Below are positions 9,356 to 17,995 of a stretch of 64,000 bases of DNA, piece by piece. Below the pieces are notes generated by a model, which did not search any database, was not told where the DNA came from, and saw only the letters and a list, made by a program, of their open reading frames with translations. This stretch comes from Jaenimonas drosophilae (taxonomy: Eukaryota > Euglenozoa > Kinetoplastea > Trypanosomatida > Trypanosomatidae): positions 37,382 through 101,381 of the forward strand of contig JASAON010001616.1 of NCBI GenBank assembly GCA_030849065.1, read 5' to 3'. The position numbers and the translations under genes were made by a program. Within the stretch, counting starts at the first letter, position 1; each line of letters begins with the position of its first letter.

Positions 9356-11935
9356 CTACGTCGTTTGCTTCTTAATGGCCTCCTGCAGCCAGTGTTCCTG
9401 CTCATCGTCGGTGAGATCTTGCCGCTTGAAGAGGGAGTCGGAGAGGAGGAAGACGGTCACATCGCCCTCTTCATCGCCCACCACGATCACCGGCGTCTCT
9501 TGCTCGGCAAAGAGCACACAGCTCAAGCGTCGGTGATCCTCAAACTGAATGGTGGAACGTGGGTAGATAGTATCCATGACGGACCACAGCTCTACGTTAC
9601 CCTGTGCCGTTGCGGTTGCGAAGGCCAGGGAGTTGGTGTATGACCACGCCACATCCTGCACGGCATCCTGATTGGGACTGTCAAAGCGGATGACATGGTG
9701 AGCGGTACCTAGACGGTAGAGTCTTGTCGTCCAATCGGCTGAGCAGGTGAGGAAGTAGTTGGCGGAGTATGGGGACCAGCGCACACGGTACACAAGCTCA
9801 GCGTGGGGGGAGTAGTCTAGATCGTAGCTCTCGGTTTGGCTCTTGTTGCACTGGAAGATGGAGCCATCTTCTGTACCCACCACGTAGATGGCGCTATCGG
9901 CTGGGCAGATATCGAAGCTCATGCCACCGCTTTGGCGCGAGAGTACAGCCTCCTCCTTGGCTCCACTACGACGCTTGCCCACTGCCTCATCAGCCGCCGT
10001 CACTCCCTCCACGAAGGCGGACTCCACCTGAGAGCCCGGCTGCCGCTTGAGGTGCATCAAGTCCGGCGCCACCTTCTCAATGGACTTGCCTACTGCCCAC
10101 TGAACCACACGCCCATCGGCGGAGATGGACATGAGGAACTCCCCACGCTCCTTCCCTTGAGCAACCCACTTCAGATCCCACACAGCCCCCGTGTGAAGAC
10201 CGGCGGTGACCGCAGGGGAGATGGAGGGTGCCGCCAAGTCCTTCTGGATATCGTAGACGACGATGCCACCATCGGTGTTGCCCACAGCGAGCAGGCTCGG
10301 GTGTTCGTAGGAAAAGGCAATGGCTGAGACACCGGCGTCGGCATTGAGGTGGAGGGTGAGCTCTGGAGCCAAGGGGTTCTTGAGGGACCAGCAGCAGACC
10401 ATCCCACTCTGTTCTGAACCGATGGACTTGGTCTTCTTGCCCTTCTCGGCATCGTCCTCCTCAGCCGGAGTACGCCGTGCGCCGTAGCCCACGGCGAGGA
10501 TATCGGGCTCCTTGCGGTTCCACGTCATGCACGTTACCCCGCGACCCTCCGTCAGTGGAGAGTGAAAGCGCCACAAAGCCTTGATGTCATCCGTCATGTG
10601 CATGTTGGGCAGATCCGTGTCCTTCTTCTCTGCGGTATCTGGCCGCTTAGATGAGGCCACAGACTCCTCGGCAATGCTTCCCTCGACCGCAGAGGCACCC
10701 CACAAGGCGGCCACTCCGTCGCGGCTGGCATGGCTTGCCTCCACGGCTGGGGGTGGGGTCTCGACGGGGGCATCCTCTTTGATGCGGCTGCAGCTGGGGT
10801 CCATCACGATACCACGGTAGAGGAGCTGTACCTTCTCCATATAGTTTTGGACCACGGCACGCTCCATGATGCGGAGATTGGGCATGAGGGAGTCAGCAAA
10901 CATCCACGGCTGCCCACTCTTGGCCTCTCCAGCAGTTCCCCCTTGGCGGTTGCTGGCGGCCTCGGAAGTGCTGTTTTCATTGACCTCGTCGTTCATGTCT
11001 TCTTCGAGCTCCGCATCCTCGTCCTCGACCTTGGTGGGCTCCTCACCTTCATCGTCGGCATCGTCCAACAGCGGAGCGAACTCGTCACGGAGCATCCACG
11101 TGGTCACCTGAAGTGCACCCGAGTCTACCGTTTCTGGTGGGTGTACCTCACTATGGATGGACTTCTTGGGGGCGGTGAAGGTAACGGCACCTTGACGCTG
11201 AAACTGCGTCCCCTCATCCAGACGGTGGGATTCCTGCAGCTGCTCATAGTACTCGTTGCGCTCCTTCACCAGCTTCACCTCCTCGCGGTTTTCATTGGAG
11301 ACAAACTCGTCCTGGTGGGAAAATAGGAAGATGGTTGGGGTCTCAGTGAGGAGTACCGTCGTCTTGGCCTTCACCCACGCACGCTTCTCCACCTCCCCGA
11401 GAGGAACACGCTTGTCCGCGGTTGCCTCACTGAGGAGTGTCTTGCGATCACCAAAAAGTACCGAGCCGGCAACCCCCGCGCTGGCGTTGCGGCTCTCGCG
11501 CTCTGCACAGGATGTGGAGTTATCCGACTGACGGTGGTCTGTCATGGAGAGACTCCGCATGGAGGACTCCATCAAGCTCGTGCTGTTGCGGCGGGCACTG
11601 GACTGTAGGTAGCTGATGCTTCCGTGAAGCTTGCTGCTGCTCTCTCCCGCACTGCTCATGAGGAAGGAGGACTGAAAGATGGAGGCACCGATGTCGGCAT
11701 TGTCTTGGCCGCCGCCGCCGCCACCACGGCGATGGCCTTGTGACTTGGTTTGCAGCGGCTGTGGGGTTCGGTTTACGCCGTTGTCTAACACATGAATAGC
11801 TCCTTCAATCTCTGGACGAATGTCGTGCAGCCGACGATGGGCATCTTCGCGGAGGGAGGTGGTTGTGTGGCCACTACGCTGGCTCCTGCCCGTCGTCATT
11901 TGGCTCGTGGAGCGTGACTCCAGTCTACTCCGCAT
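9356..11935 (-). CDS. Axonemal dynein intermediate chain, IC138/DNAI4 (WDR78) type, WD40 protein
   Basis: I take the ATG at 11935, giving 859 residues. The frame opens 13 codons earlier but only at a TTG. The first 460 residues are charged and mostly disordered, with an acidic stretch of Asp/Glu. From about residue 460 to near the end lie WD40-type repeats. The order and wording resemble DNAI4/IC138: V-T-C-M-T-W-N, then L-A-V-G-Y-G, C-W-S-L-K-N-P, L-L-A-V-G-N-T-D-G, and S-I-S-A-D-G-R-V-V-Q-W. IC138 is the regulatory intermediate chain of the two-headed inner-arm dynein f/I1 that controls flagellar waveform. Other intermediate chains (DNAI1, DNAI2) are less likely, because the phrases around L-A-V-G-Y-G and S-A-D-G-R fit DNAI4 best. 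The gene is complete. Confidence 0.82.
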   Translation of the reverse strand: MRSRLESRSTSQMTTGRSQRSGHTTTSLREDAHRRLHDIRPEIEGAIHVLDNGVNRTPQPLQTKSQGHRRGGGGGGQDNADIGASIFQSSFLMSSAGESSSKLHGSISYLQSSARRNSTSLMESSMRSLSMTDHRQSDNSTSCAERESRNASAGVAGSVLFGDRKTLLSEATADKRVPLGEVEKRAWVKAKTTVLLTETPTIFLFSHQDEFVSNENREEVKLVKERNEYYEQLQESHRLDEGTQFQRQGAVTFTAPKKSIHSEVHPPETVDSGALQVTTWMLRDEFAPLLDDADDEGEEPTKVEDEDAELEEDMNDEVNENSTSEAASNRQGGTAGEAKSGQPWMFADSLMPNLRIMERAVVQNYMEKVQLLYRGIVMDPSCSRIKEDAPVETPPPAVEASHASRDGVAALWGASAVEGSIAEESVASSKRPDTAEKKDTDLPNMHMTDDIKALWRFHSPLTEGRGVTCMTWNRKEPDILAVGYGARRTPAEEDDAEKGKKTKSIGSEQSGMVCCWSLKNPLAPELTLHLNADAGVSAIAFSYEHPSLLAVGNTDGGIVVYDIQKDLAAPSISPAVTAGLHTGAVWDLKWVAQGKERGEFLMSISADGRVVQWAVGKSIEKVAPDLMHLKRQPGSQVESAFVEGVTAADEAVGKRRSGAKEEAVLSRQSGGMSFDICPADSAIYVVGTEDGSIFQCNKSQTESYDLDYSPHAELVYRVRWSPYSANYFLTCSADWTTRLYRLGTAHHVIRFDSPNQDAVQDVAWSYTNSLAFATATAQGNVELWSVMDTIYPRSTIQFEDHRRLSCVLFAEQETPVIVVGDEEGDVTVFLLSDSLFKRQDLTDDEQEHWLQEAIKKQTT

Positions 11936-12236
11936 CGTGAGATTCCTTCGTTGTGTTCTAGATGGAGAAGGCAAATGAAGAACACCCTACGCCACAAAGG
12001 GATAGTGATGAAACTACTTCCGTCGAAACAAGCAACAAGACGAAGAAAAGGAGGTACACCACACAAAGACGATCAAGAGTGGGTAGACGGATAGTGGAAC
12101 CCAATTCAAATGCTCTATTATTATTATTTTCTGCGGGGAGGGCACAGGTGAAGATGCAGGAGATGAACTCCTTCATTAGTAAGGCTGAATAAGGCTGCAG
12201 ACGTGCGTGAGCTCACGACCATCGAGGATAGATGCA
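11936..12236. other. Intergenic spacer
   Basis: This is a short spacer of about 300 nt. The minus strand has T/C-rich runs near 12000-12060 that could serve trans-splicing of the dynein chain transcript. A T/A-rich patch lies at 12117-12130. Confidence 0.5.
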
Positions 12237-13121
12237 TTATGCCGAGGCAATGAAGTCAACGACACCTTCCACGTTGAATTTGTGGTCGGCGCTGGGCACA
12301 CAACTCACATCCACAAACTCCACGGGAACGTCCATCTGATCGAAGGAAAATCGATTCGTCTCTTGATCAATCTCCAGGGTGTAGGTCGCTCCACGCCTGC
12401 GCTTCGCATTCTTTTTGAGCGCTGCGGAGCCAATGACTGTACCGCTGCTGTTTTTCACCGTCTCCAGCCGACCGAGCACGTTGCCCTGCCCGGATGTGAT
12501 GGACTTGGTGAGGGATTGCTCCAACAACTTTCGAACGGCCTGGGAGGAGTAGCTCGTCAGCTCATCCCGCTTGTTGCATGCAAAGAGCAGGCGCTTGACC
12601 CCCACAAACTCTGGGCTCTGTACTACATCCAAAATGAGCTCAGATATGGCGGCTGCACCGTCATTGCGATCATCCTGAATAGTGACGGAGTCCACAACCA
12701 CAATCACTTCACGTGCTTCCCTCAATTCGGTAAAGAGTCGTGGCCGAAGACGACGGTAGCCGGGGAAGTCCACGACCTGCGTAGATCCTTTGTGGTAGGC
12801 CTCACACAAGACACCTCGGTTGGCCTCCATACTCGTACGTGTATTGATTGCCCTGGCCTTCACCAGCTGATAGAAGAGGGCAGTCTTGCCACTGAAGGGA
12901 AGACCGAGGAGCAGCGTAGTGCTGCGCTTGACGGAGCCCGTGGTGACGGAGATCATACTCCGTACCAAGAGAAAAGCCACCATGAACAGAATCGTGGCCG
13001 GTATCGTCAAAACGAGTGCATGCTCCATACTAAGGTCTGACGCATCCCCCTGCATCAGGGATGTCAATGCTCGCATCAAGGATGTAGCAGCTCCATCAGA
13101 AGGATTATGCGCCTGATCCAT
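12237..13121 (-). CDS. SRPRB: Signal recognition particle receptor subunit beta
   Basis: The protein has 294 residues from the ATG at 13121; the codon before it is a TTG. A single hydrophobic segment (about 35-53) anchors the N-terminus in the ER membrane. A small Ras/Arf-like GTPase domain follows. G1 is G-L-P-F-S-G-K-T (73-80), G3 is D-F-P-G-Y (118-122) and G4 is N-K-R-D (183-186). This order, with D-x-P-G in place of D-x-x-G-Q, is typical of SR-beta. SR-beta recruits SR-alpha and docks SRP-bound ribosomes at the translocon. A Lys/Arg-rich insert (K-K-N-A-K-R-R-R) lies before the last strand. The length is near the family norm of about 270. Confidence 0.9.
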   Translation of the reverse strand: MDQAHNPSDGAATSLMRALTSLMQGDASDLSMEHALVLTIPATILFMVAFLLVRSMISVTTGSVKRSTTLLLGLPFSGKTALFYQLVKARAINTRTSMEANRGVLCEAYHKGSTQVVDFPGYRRLRPRLFTELREAREVIVVVDSVTIQDDRNDGAAAISELILDVVQSPEFVGVKRLLFACNKRDELTSYSSQAVRKLLEQSLTKSITSGQGNVLGRLETVKNSSGTVIGSAALKKNAKRRRGATYTLEIDQETNRFSFDQMDVPVEFVDVSCVPSADHKFNVEGVVDFIASA

Positions 13122-13392
13122 CAACGTCTCTTTTCAATCGGTAGATGTACCTATTGCTGTAAATTCAGAGGAGGAAGTGGATTTGGCAGTGAGATGTCAG
13201 CACTACGCAAGTATATGCCCAGAGATTGTCATGAATGACCTTCACTGAACCTCTGACAAGAGGTGAGGTCCAAAGCACGCTTCAGCAATCTGACGTAAGC
13301 AATCATGATCGTCAAGATTAATTGTGTGAGCATCACTCAATTTACTGCGTCTCGACGACGCAACCTCAACCACCGGTACTGACCATCCAAGA

Positions 13393-14790
13393 TCATCGGT
13401 TAAGCTTCACGAATGACTGCTTCAGGGAGTCCTGTAGCGCGGAGTAGGATGGAATTCCACTGGTCTCGCCGTAGACGGCCACCGTCATGGGGCGTTCGAT
13501 CAGCTGGCTGCACACACGCTTCAGGTTCTCCAAGGTGACCTCTGCGCTTCCTTCGATGGTTGCCTTTGGCGTGATGATGTAGTTGTGAACCACCTCGTTG
13601 AAGCCCATATCGTTGAGCAATTGCTCACGGCCCTCTCCGAGGAGAATGAGCTGCGAGGCGAGCTGATTCTTCGCCATATCCAGATGCTCCTCCGTGATTC
13701 GCTGGCCAATGGAAGCAGACTGGTAAATCATAATGTTCATGAGGTGGCTGGCAGTCTCGTGAGGAGCGCTGCCGTACAGCCCAATCAATCCACCAGTGCT
13801 GTACCATGCGGTGATACACTCCAGTCCATGCAGGCCGCCTTCCCGCTGCAGTACCTCGCGGTACAGCTTGGTGTGCATGCCTTTTCCTGGTCCGCCAGAG
13901 CTGAAGGAGGTGCCTCCACCCAGAAGGGTTTGAATGACGGAGATGGTGTAGTAGTCCTCGTGTGACATGGGAACTCCCTGGAAGAAGAGGCCCAGATGGC
14001 TGAGGTTCTTCTCCTGGAACTTGTTCATGCTCTCAGGGGCTTCGGTGTTCTGCATCAGGCGGCATCCACCCACGTAGGGGTGGATAGGAATGTTGAGCTG
14101 TCCATGCTCTTCACAGTCAAAGTGCAGGCGCTTTTCCGCTTCCAGGGCGAAACCTTCGTGGTCTGAAACGCCAGTGGCAGCCAACACTGTGCGTTCGGGT
14201 CGGGTGTACCGGCGGTAGAAGTTGTGAAAGGTGTCAAGGGTGAGCTTGTTCAGGTCCTCTTCTGATGGGTGGAGCGGATTTCCCAGACCTTTACCCTCCC
14301 ATCCAGCGTCGTGAACCATTTCGAAGCACATATTGGTGGCATCGCGGGTGGCCAAGGCCGACCGCTCAGCTGCCTTGGCCTTAGCAATCTGAAACTCTTC
14401 TTCATTCCGTGTTGGGTGAAGGCAGACGGCGTTGAGGAGATCGAGTCCATCCTTCTGGTGATAGCGCGGCATCATGAGCATCAGCGACATGGCCTCCTTG
14501 TTGTTGGTGGCCTTGAAGGCATTTCCCATCATGCCTACGGCCTCACTAACCTCCTTACCACTGCAGAGCTGATTGTCTCGCAGAGGGAGCTCCTCGAAGA
14601 GGGCGGCAGCTCCACGGTTGGTCTCGTCCTCAAACATGGTGCCGTTGAGCATGAAGAGGCCCATGCCGGTGATGCCGTTGCTATCATCGCATGTGAGAAC
14701 GCGCAAACCAGATGAGAGACGAGAAGACGTGAAGGCCTCCTTCTTGACGGTGCTCACGATACCGCGGAACAATGGACTACGCCGGAGCAT
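13393..14790 (-). CDS. MPPA: Mitochondrial processing peptidase alpha subunit (M16 family)
   Basis: This 465-residue protein begins with a basic presequence-like stretch (MLRRSPLFRGIVSTVKK). The N-terminal M16 domain has A-A-L-F-E-E-L where the beta subunit would carry the H-x-x-E-H zinc site, so it is not catalytic. The Gly-rich loop that distinguishes the alpha subunit is present near residues 290-305 (L-L-G-G-G-T-S-F-S-S-G-G-P-G-K-G-M). It is followed by L-Y-R-E-V-L. With MPP-beta it binds and cleaves import presequences in the matrix. The missing zinc motif and intact glycine loop separate it from MPP-beta and from the complex III core subunits. The length is close to the family's usual 480-520. 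Confidence 0.9.
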   Translation of the reverse strand: MLRRSPLFRGIVSTVKKEAFTSSRLSSGLRVLTCDDSNGITGMGLFMLNGTMFEDETNRGAAALFEELPLRDNQLCSGKEVSEAVGMMGNAFKATNNKEAMSLMLMMPRYHQKDGLDLLNAVCLHPTRNEEEFQIAKAKAAERSALATRDATNMCFEMVHDAGWEGKGLGNPLHPSEEDLNKLTLDTFHNFYRRYTRPERTVLAATGVSDHEGFALEAEKRLHFDCEEHGQLNIPIHPYVGGCRLMQNTEAPESMNKFQEKNLSHLGLFFQGVPMSHEDYYTISVIQTLLGGGTSFSSGGPGKGMHTKLYREVLQREGGLHGLECITAWYSTGGLIGLYGSAPHETASHLMNIMIYQSASIGQRITEEHLDMAKNQLASQLILLGEGREQLLNDMGFNEVVHNYIITPKATIEGSAEVTLENLKRVCSQLIERPMTVAVYGETSGIPSYSALQDSLKQSFVKLNR

Positions 14791-15272
14791 CCTGCCTCAG
14801 TCAGAGGATAGGCGATGAAGGGGCAATGGAGGGTGAACACAGAGACTCGTTTCCTCCCAGATGATGAGCAACGTCGGGTATCTCAACGCGCTAACTTCTT
14901 GAGCGAGTTACAAAAAGAGAAACAGATGTGAAACACAGAAAGAATGATGATTCCACACGGACGGGTAGTTCAGAACAGTATTGTTCGTTCATCAGCCTAA
15001 TCCCACTTCCTGCGCCTTGCTGATTGTTGAGGGATCATCATCACGTTCTCGGCAGATGCCACACTGCTCGGCCGAGAATCGTTGCTCTCATCCCATAGGT
15101 TTGATGAAAACCAAAGATGTAAGTGGCAACACCGGGGCGTAACAGAAAAATAGAACGGCGCTGTTTCCCCACTCAAGATGACTTAGACAACTCCATAGAA
15201 GAACCACTTGGGTGGGTTGTGAACGCACTCACACAAAGCACACGGCAGGAGGTCACCTCCGACAACCTACTT
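14791..15272. other. Intergenic spacer with splice signals for MPP-alpha
   Basis: This 482-nt spacer contains, on the minus strand, a T/C run at about 14908-14930. The first AG after it is at 14899-14898, giving a 5' UTR of about 107 nt for MPP-alpha. The rest is the 3' UTR of the hydratase/HAD gene. No gene was seen. Confidence 0.5.
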
Positions 15273-17723
15273 TTACGGTATTTGCTTTGCTCCGCTAGAC
15301 TCAAACGTCCGCTCCTCTGCCGCCATGCGAAGCAGTGCTGCACACGGGGGCGGGAAGACGTGATTGCCAAAGGCCTCGTTGTAGATGCGCATCTCATAGA
15401 CAATCTTCTTGAGCCCTCCCGGAAACAAGTGATCTGCGTAGTAGCAGATTCCACCCTTCGTTACCGGGAAGCCAAGGAGTAGCACTGAGATCACGTCGAT
15501 GTCCGCCGAGCTGCTCACCTGCCCTTCCTCGATCATCATCGCCGCCTCCTGAAGCATCGCCAAGAGAATACGCTCTGTTATTTCCTTACGACTCATATCA
15601 CGCCGCTTAATGTGTTTGTGCTTGCTCCACCGCAATGCACACATCTCCACATCGCGATTGTGCGAGCTCTTGAGCTTTTGAATCGTGAAGTTGCTCAGCT
15701 CATCGTCAATGGTGGCCTTTCCCGAGGCATTGTCGTCATGATCAAAGGACACCGGGTCGAGAGAGCCAAGCGGGGAGTACTTGTACCACCCTTCTCCTGC
15801 CTTCTTGCCCAGCTTTCCATGGCGCACCAAGGACTCCTCCACATCAAACACCTCACGCGAGGTGAAGTTGTAGGAGGGGTCATCCTGCTGACGTTGGCGC
15901 TGGCTTTCACGCATCGTCACACGGAAAGCAGAGAGCACATCCAAGCCAAGCTGATCGGCCAGCGCGAAGATGCCGAAGCGGAAGTGGAGGGTGCGTTGAA
16001 GGATGGAATCGATGTCAAAGGGGAAGCATCCGTCCTCAAGCATCGCGTAGGCCTGAAACATGGCACTCAGCAATAGTCGGGTACTCACTGCCCCACGCAG
16101 CTTGCCCTTCACTGCCTTCGTCACAACCACATTCTTGTGCACATCTCCAAGGAAGCACAATACCTGGTGAAGAGCGAGCCCACACGTTTCGTCCGTCGTC
16201 ATGAGCTCCACCATTGGCACCACATCAACTGGGGAATAGAGAATGAGGGCCATGACCTTCGACGGTCGGCTCGTGGCCGTCGCAATGGCATGAAGATCGG
16301 GTGCGCCGCTGCACACCACAAAGAGGCAGTTGGGTGGGCATAGACGATCAATGCGGGCTATGTTGTTCCGCTTCACGTCGGCATTACCTTCCGAAGTGCA
16401 CTCAATCACCAAGGATGCCGTTCGGAAGACGGATGAGTTCAGTGGGCTTTGCGCTCCGCCCACCACACGCAGACGTGAGAGAAGGAAATCGCGGATTGCA
16501 TCACGGCCTTCTGTCAGCGCGTACCGCTCCTGGATGCACACCTCCAAGTAGGACATGAGGTTACGACGACGTACCTCATTTGCCTCCACCACACTCACCT
16601 GTGGCACATAGCGCAGAATGTGGAGCACCAAGGAAGCCCCCACAGCACCTCCGCCAATGATGACGACGTGTGGAAAGGGAGCTCCCCCACTGAGGAGTCG
16701 TGGAATCTGCGTGGGTGGCGGTGTTTGATCCAGGTGGTACCAAATGTTGGTGGTTGCCCGCATCACGTGTTGTGCACCAACCCCTTCGAGGCCGTGGACA
16801 CATTGGAGGAATTGGTTCTTCTGCTCCTCACGTTGTGCAGCACTTGGGTTGAGTCCGTGGGCAAGCGCAAGGCCCACTGCATCGGCAGCAAGGTAAGGAG
16901 CCTTCATTCGGTAAGGAACAATTGTGAGAAGCTTATGGCGCTCCCAGGCAAGCTGACTACGATGGAACAGTGTAGAGATGAGCATGGGAGCCGGCTGGCT
17001 TGCTGCCCACTTGGCCACACCGCCATTGGAGTTCCACTTCAGAACCATCTCCACCGCCTGGCTCATGATGGATGCCGCGGCAGCGGTGGCGGTGGTGTCG
17101 AGTTGGGGAGGTGGGGTGAGTACCCAATCGAGGACTTGGAGCTCGTACGCCCGCTGCGCATGCATTACTTTGCCATACACAACCATAGAAACCGTTTCCG
17201 GGACCCCAATCTTTGCAATGAGTCGTGGAAGGGTACCTCCACATGGAACGGTGCCAAGAAGAACCTCAGGGAAGCTAAGGCGGCAGTTGGCCATACCAAT
17301 GCGGTAATGCGCTGCCAATGCCAGCTCCAGCCCCCACGACTGGCAGAGACCGCCGAGCAGCACCACAACGAGCTTCGGGCTGCTGGAGATGGCGGAGCAC
17401 AGAGTGGCGACGCTTGGAACTACACGACCTGCGGCATCAAATCCATCGAAGACGCCATCATCGAAGTCACGACGGTTTATGCCTGTGGAGAAGACGTTAC
17501 GGCGGTCAGAGGCGATCAAGATGCCTGTACATCCATCATCCTTCTGCAGCCCCTGAAGAGACAAGAGAATATCGCGGCGGACGTCGCGATGGAGGCCGCA
17601 GCTCATGGCACCATAGCGTGCCTGCCTGGCCAACCAAATAATGCCCACCTCCCCTCGTCGCTCAACGTGAACGGTGGGGAGACGCTCGCGGAGGTGGTGC
17701 TCTACCTGACGAACACGGTTCAT
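15273..17723 (-). CDS. Enoyl-CoA hydratase/3-hydroxyacyl-CoA dehydrogenase fusion with PTS2 (glycosomal beta-oxidation)
   Basis: The start is the ATG at 17723, giving 816 residues; the frame opens earlier only at a TTG. The N-terminus is MNRVRQVEHHL. Residues 3-11 fit the PTS2 pattern R-[LVI]-x5-H-L, so glycosomal import is likely. An enoyl-CoA hydratase/isomerase domain (about 15-220) keeps both catalytic Glu positions (G-L-E-L-A-L and F-P-E-V-L-L-G). The NAD-binding domain starts with V-V-I-I-G-G-G-A-V-G-A near residue 350. Two C-terminal HAD-type helical domains follow, the second from about 690. The architecture matches peroxisomal MFE1/EHHADH (about 720 residues). In the HAD active site the usual H-F-F-x-P reads I-L-Y-S-P, so the catalytic His is Ile, while the paired Glu twelve residues on is kept. 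The dehydrogenase step may be weak or absent. Confidence 0.87.
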   Translation of the reverse strand: MNRVRQVEHHLRERLPTVHVERRGEVGIIWLARQARYGAMSCGLHRDVRRDILLSLQGLQKDDGCTGILIASDRRNVFSTGINRRDFDDGVFDGFDAAGRVVPSVATLCSAISSSPKLVVVLLGGLCQSWGLELALAAHYRIGMANCRLSFPEVLLGTVPCGGTLPRLIAKIGVPETVSMVVYGKVMHAQRAYELQVLDWVLTPPPQLDTTATAAAASIMSQAVEMVLKWNSNGGVAKWAASQPAPMLISTLFHRSQLAWERHKLLTIVPYRMKAPYLAADAVGLALAHGLNPSAAQREEQKNQFLQCVHGLEGVGAQHVMRATTNIWYHLDQTPPPTQIPRLLSGGAPFPHVVIIGGGAVGASLVLHILRYVPQVSVVEANEVRRRNLMSYLEVCIQERYALTEGRDAIRDFLLSRLRVVGGAQSPLNSSVFRTASLVIECTSEGNADVKRNNIARIDRLCPPNCLFVVCSGAPDLHAIATATSRPSKVMALILYSPVDVVPMVELMTTDETCGLALHQVLCFLGDVHKNVVVTKAVKGKLRGAVSTRLLLSAMFQAYAMLEDGCFPFDIDSILQRTLHFRFGIFALADQLGLDVLSAFRVTMRESQRQRQQDDPSYNFTSREVFDVEESLVRHGKLGKKAGEGWYKYSPLGSLDPVSFDHDDNASGKATIDDELSNFTIQKLKSSHNRDVEMCALRWSKHKHIKRRDMSRKEITERILLAMLQEAAMMIEEGQVSSSADIDVISVLLLGFPVTKGGICYYADHLFPGGLKKIVYEMRIYNEAFGNHVFPPPCAALLRMAAEERTFESSGAKQIP

Positions 17724-17798
17724 CGTGTTCAGCTCAACCAATGAAGTTACTCCTTCGCAGGAGGTTTGAAGTCGGCCCAGGATGAGGTGCTATGTGAC

Positions 17799-17848
17799 CT
17801 AAACCGAGAGTAGAGGGGGTAGGGGGAGAAAGAGAGAGAGAGAAAGAT
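17799..17848 (-). other. Candidate trans-splice acceptor and long pyrimidine tract for the hydratase/HAD gene
   Basis: The minus strand carries an unusually long CT-rich tract (about 17814-17848). The first AG downstream is at 17800-17799. This predicts a 75-nt 5' UTR and supports the ATG at 17723. Confidence 0.55.
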
Positions 17849-17995
17849 GTGTGAAGCTACTGTAGCAGAGGGCATTCATTGATATGCAAATCATTCCAGG
17901 TTGCTGTTCGCCATACACGGCGAAGAACGCTTATCCGCGTGTTTGCGCTGTGACAGGATCACTGTCAAACAGCTTGCACGGTACCAACGGCATCA

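Noticed and set aside
16620..17744. Plus-strand open frame of 374 codons
   Set aside because: It is antisense to the hydratase/HAD gene, whose domains are clear, and has no recognisable product.
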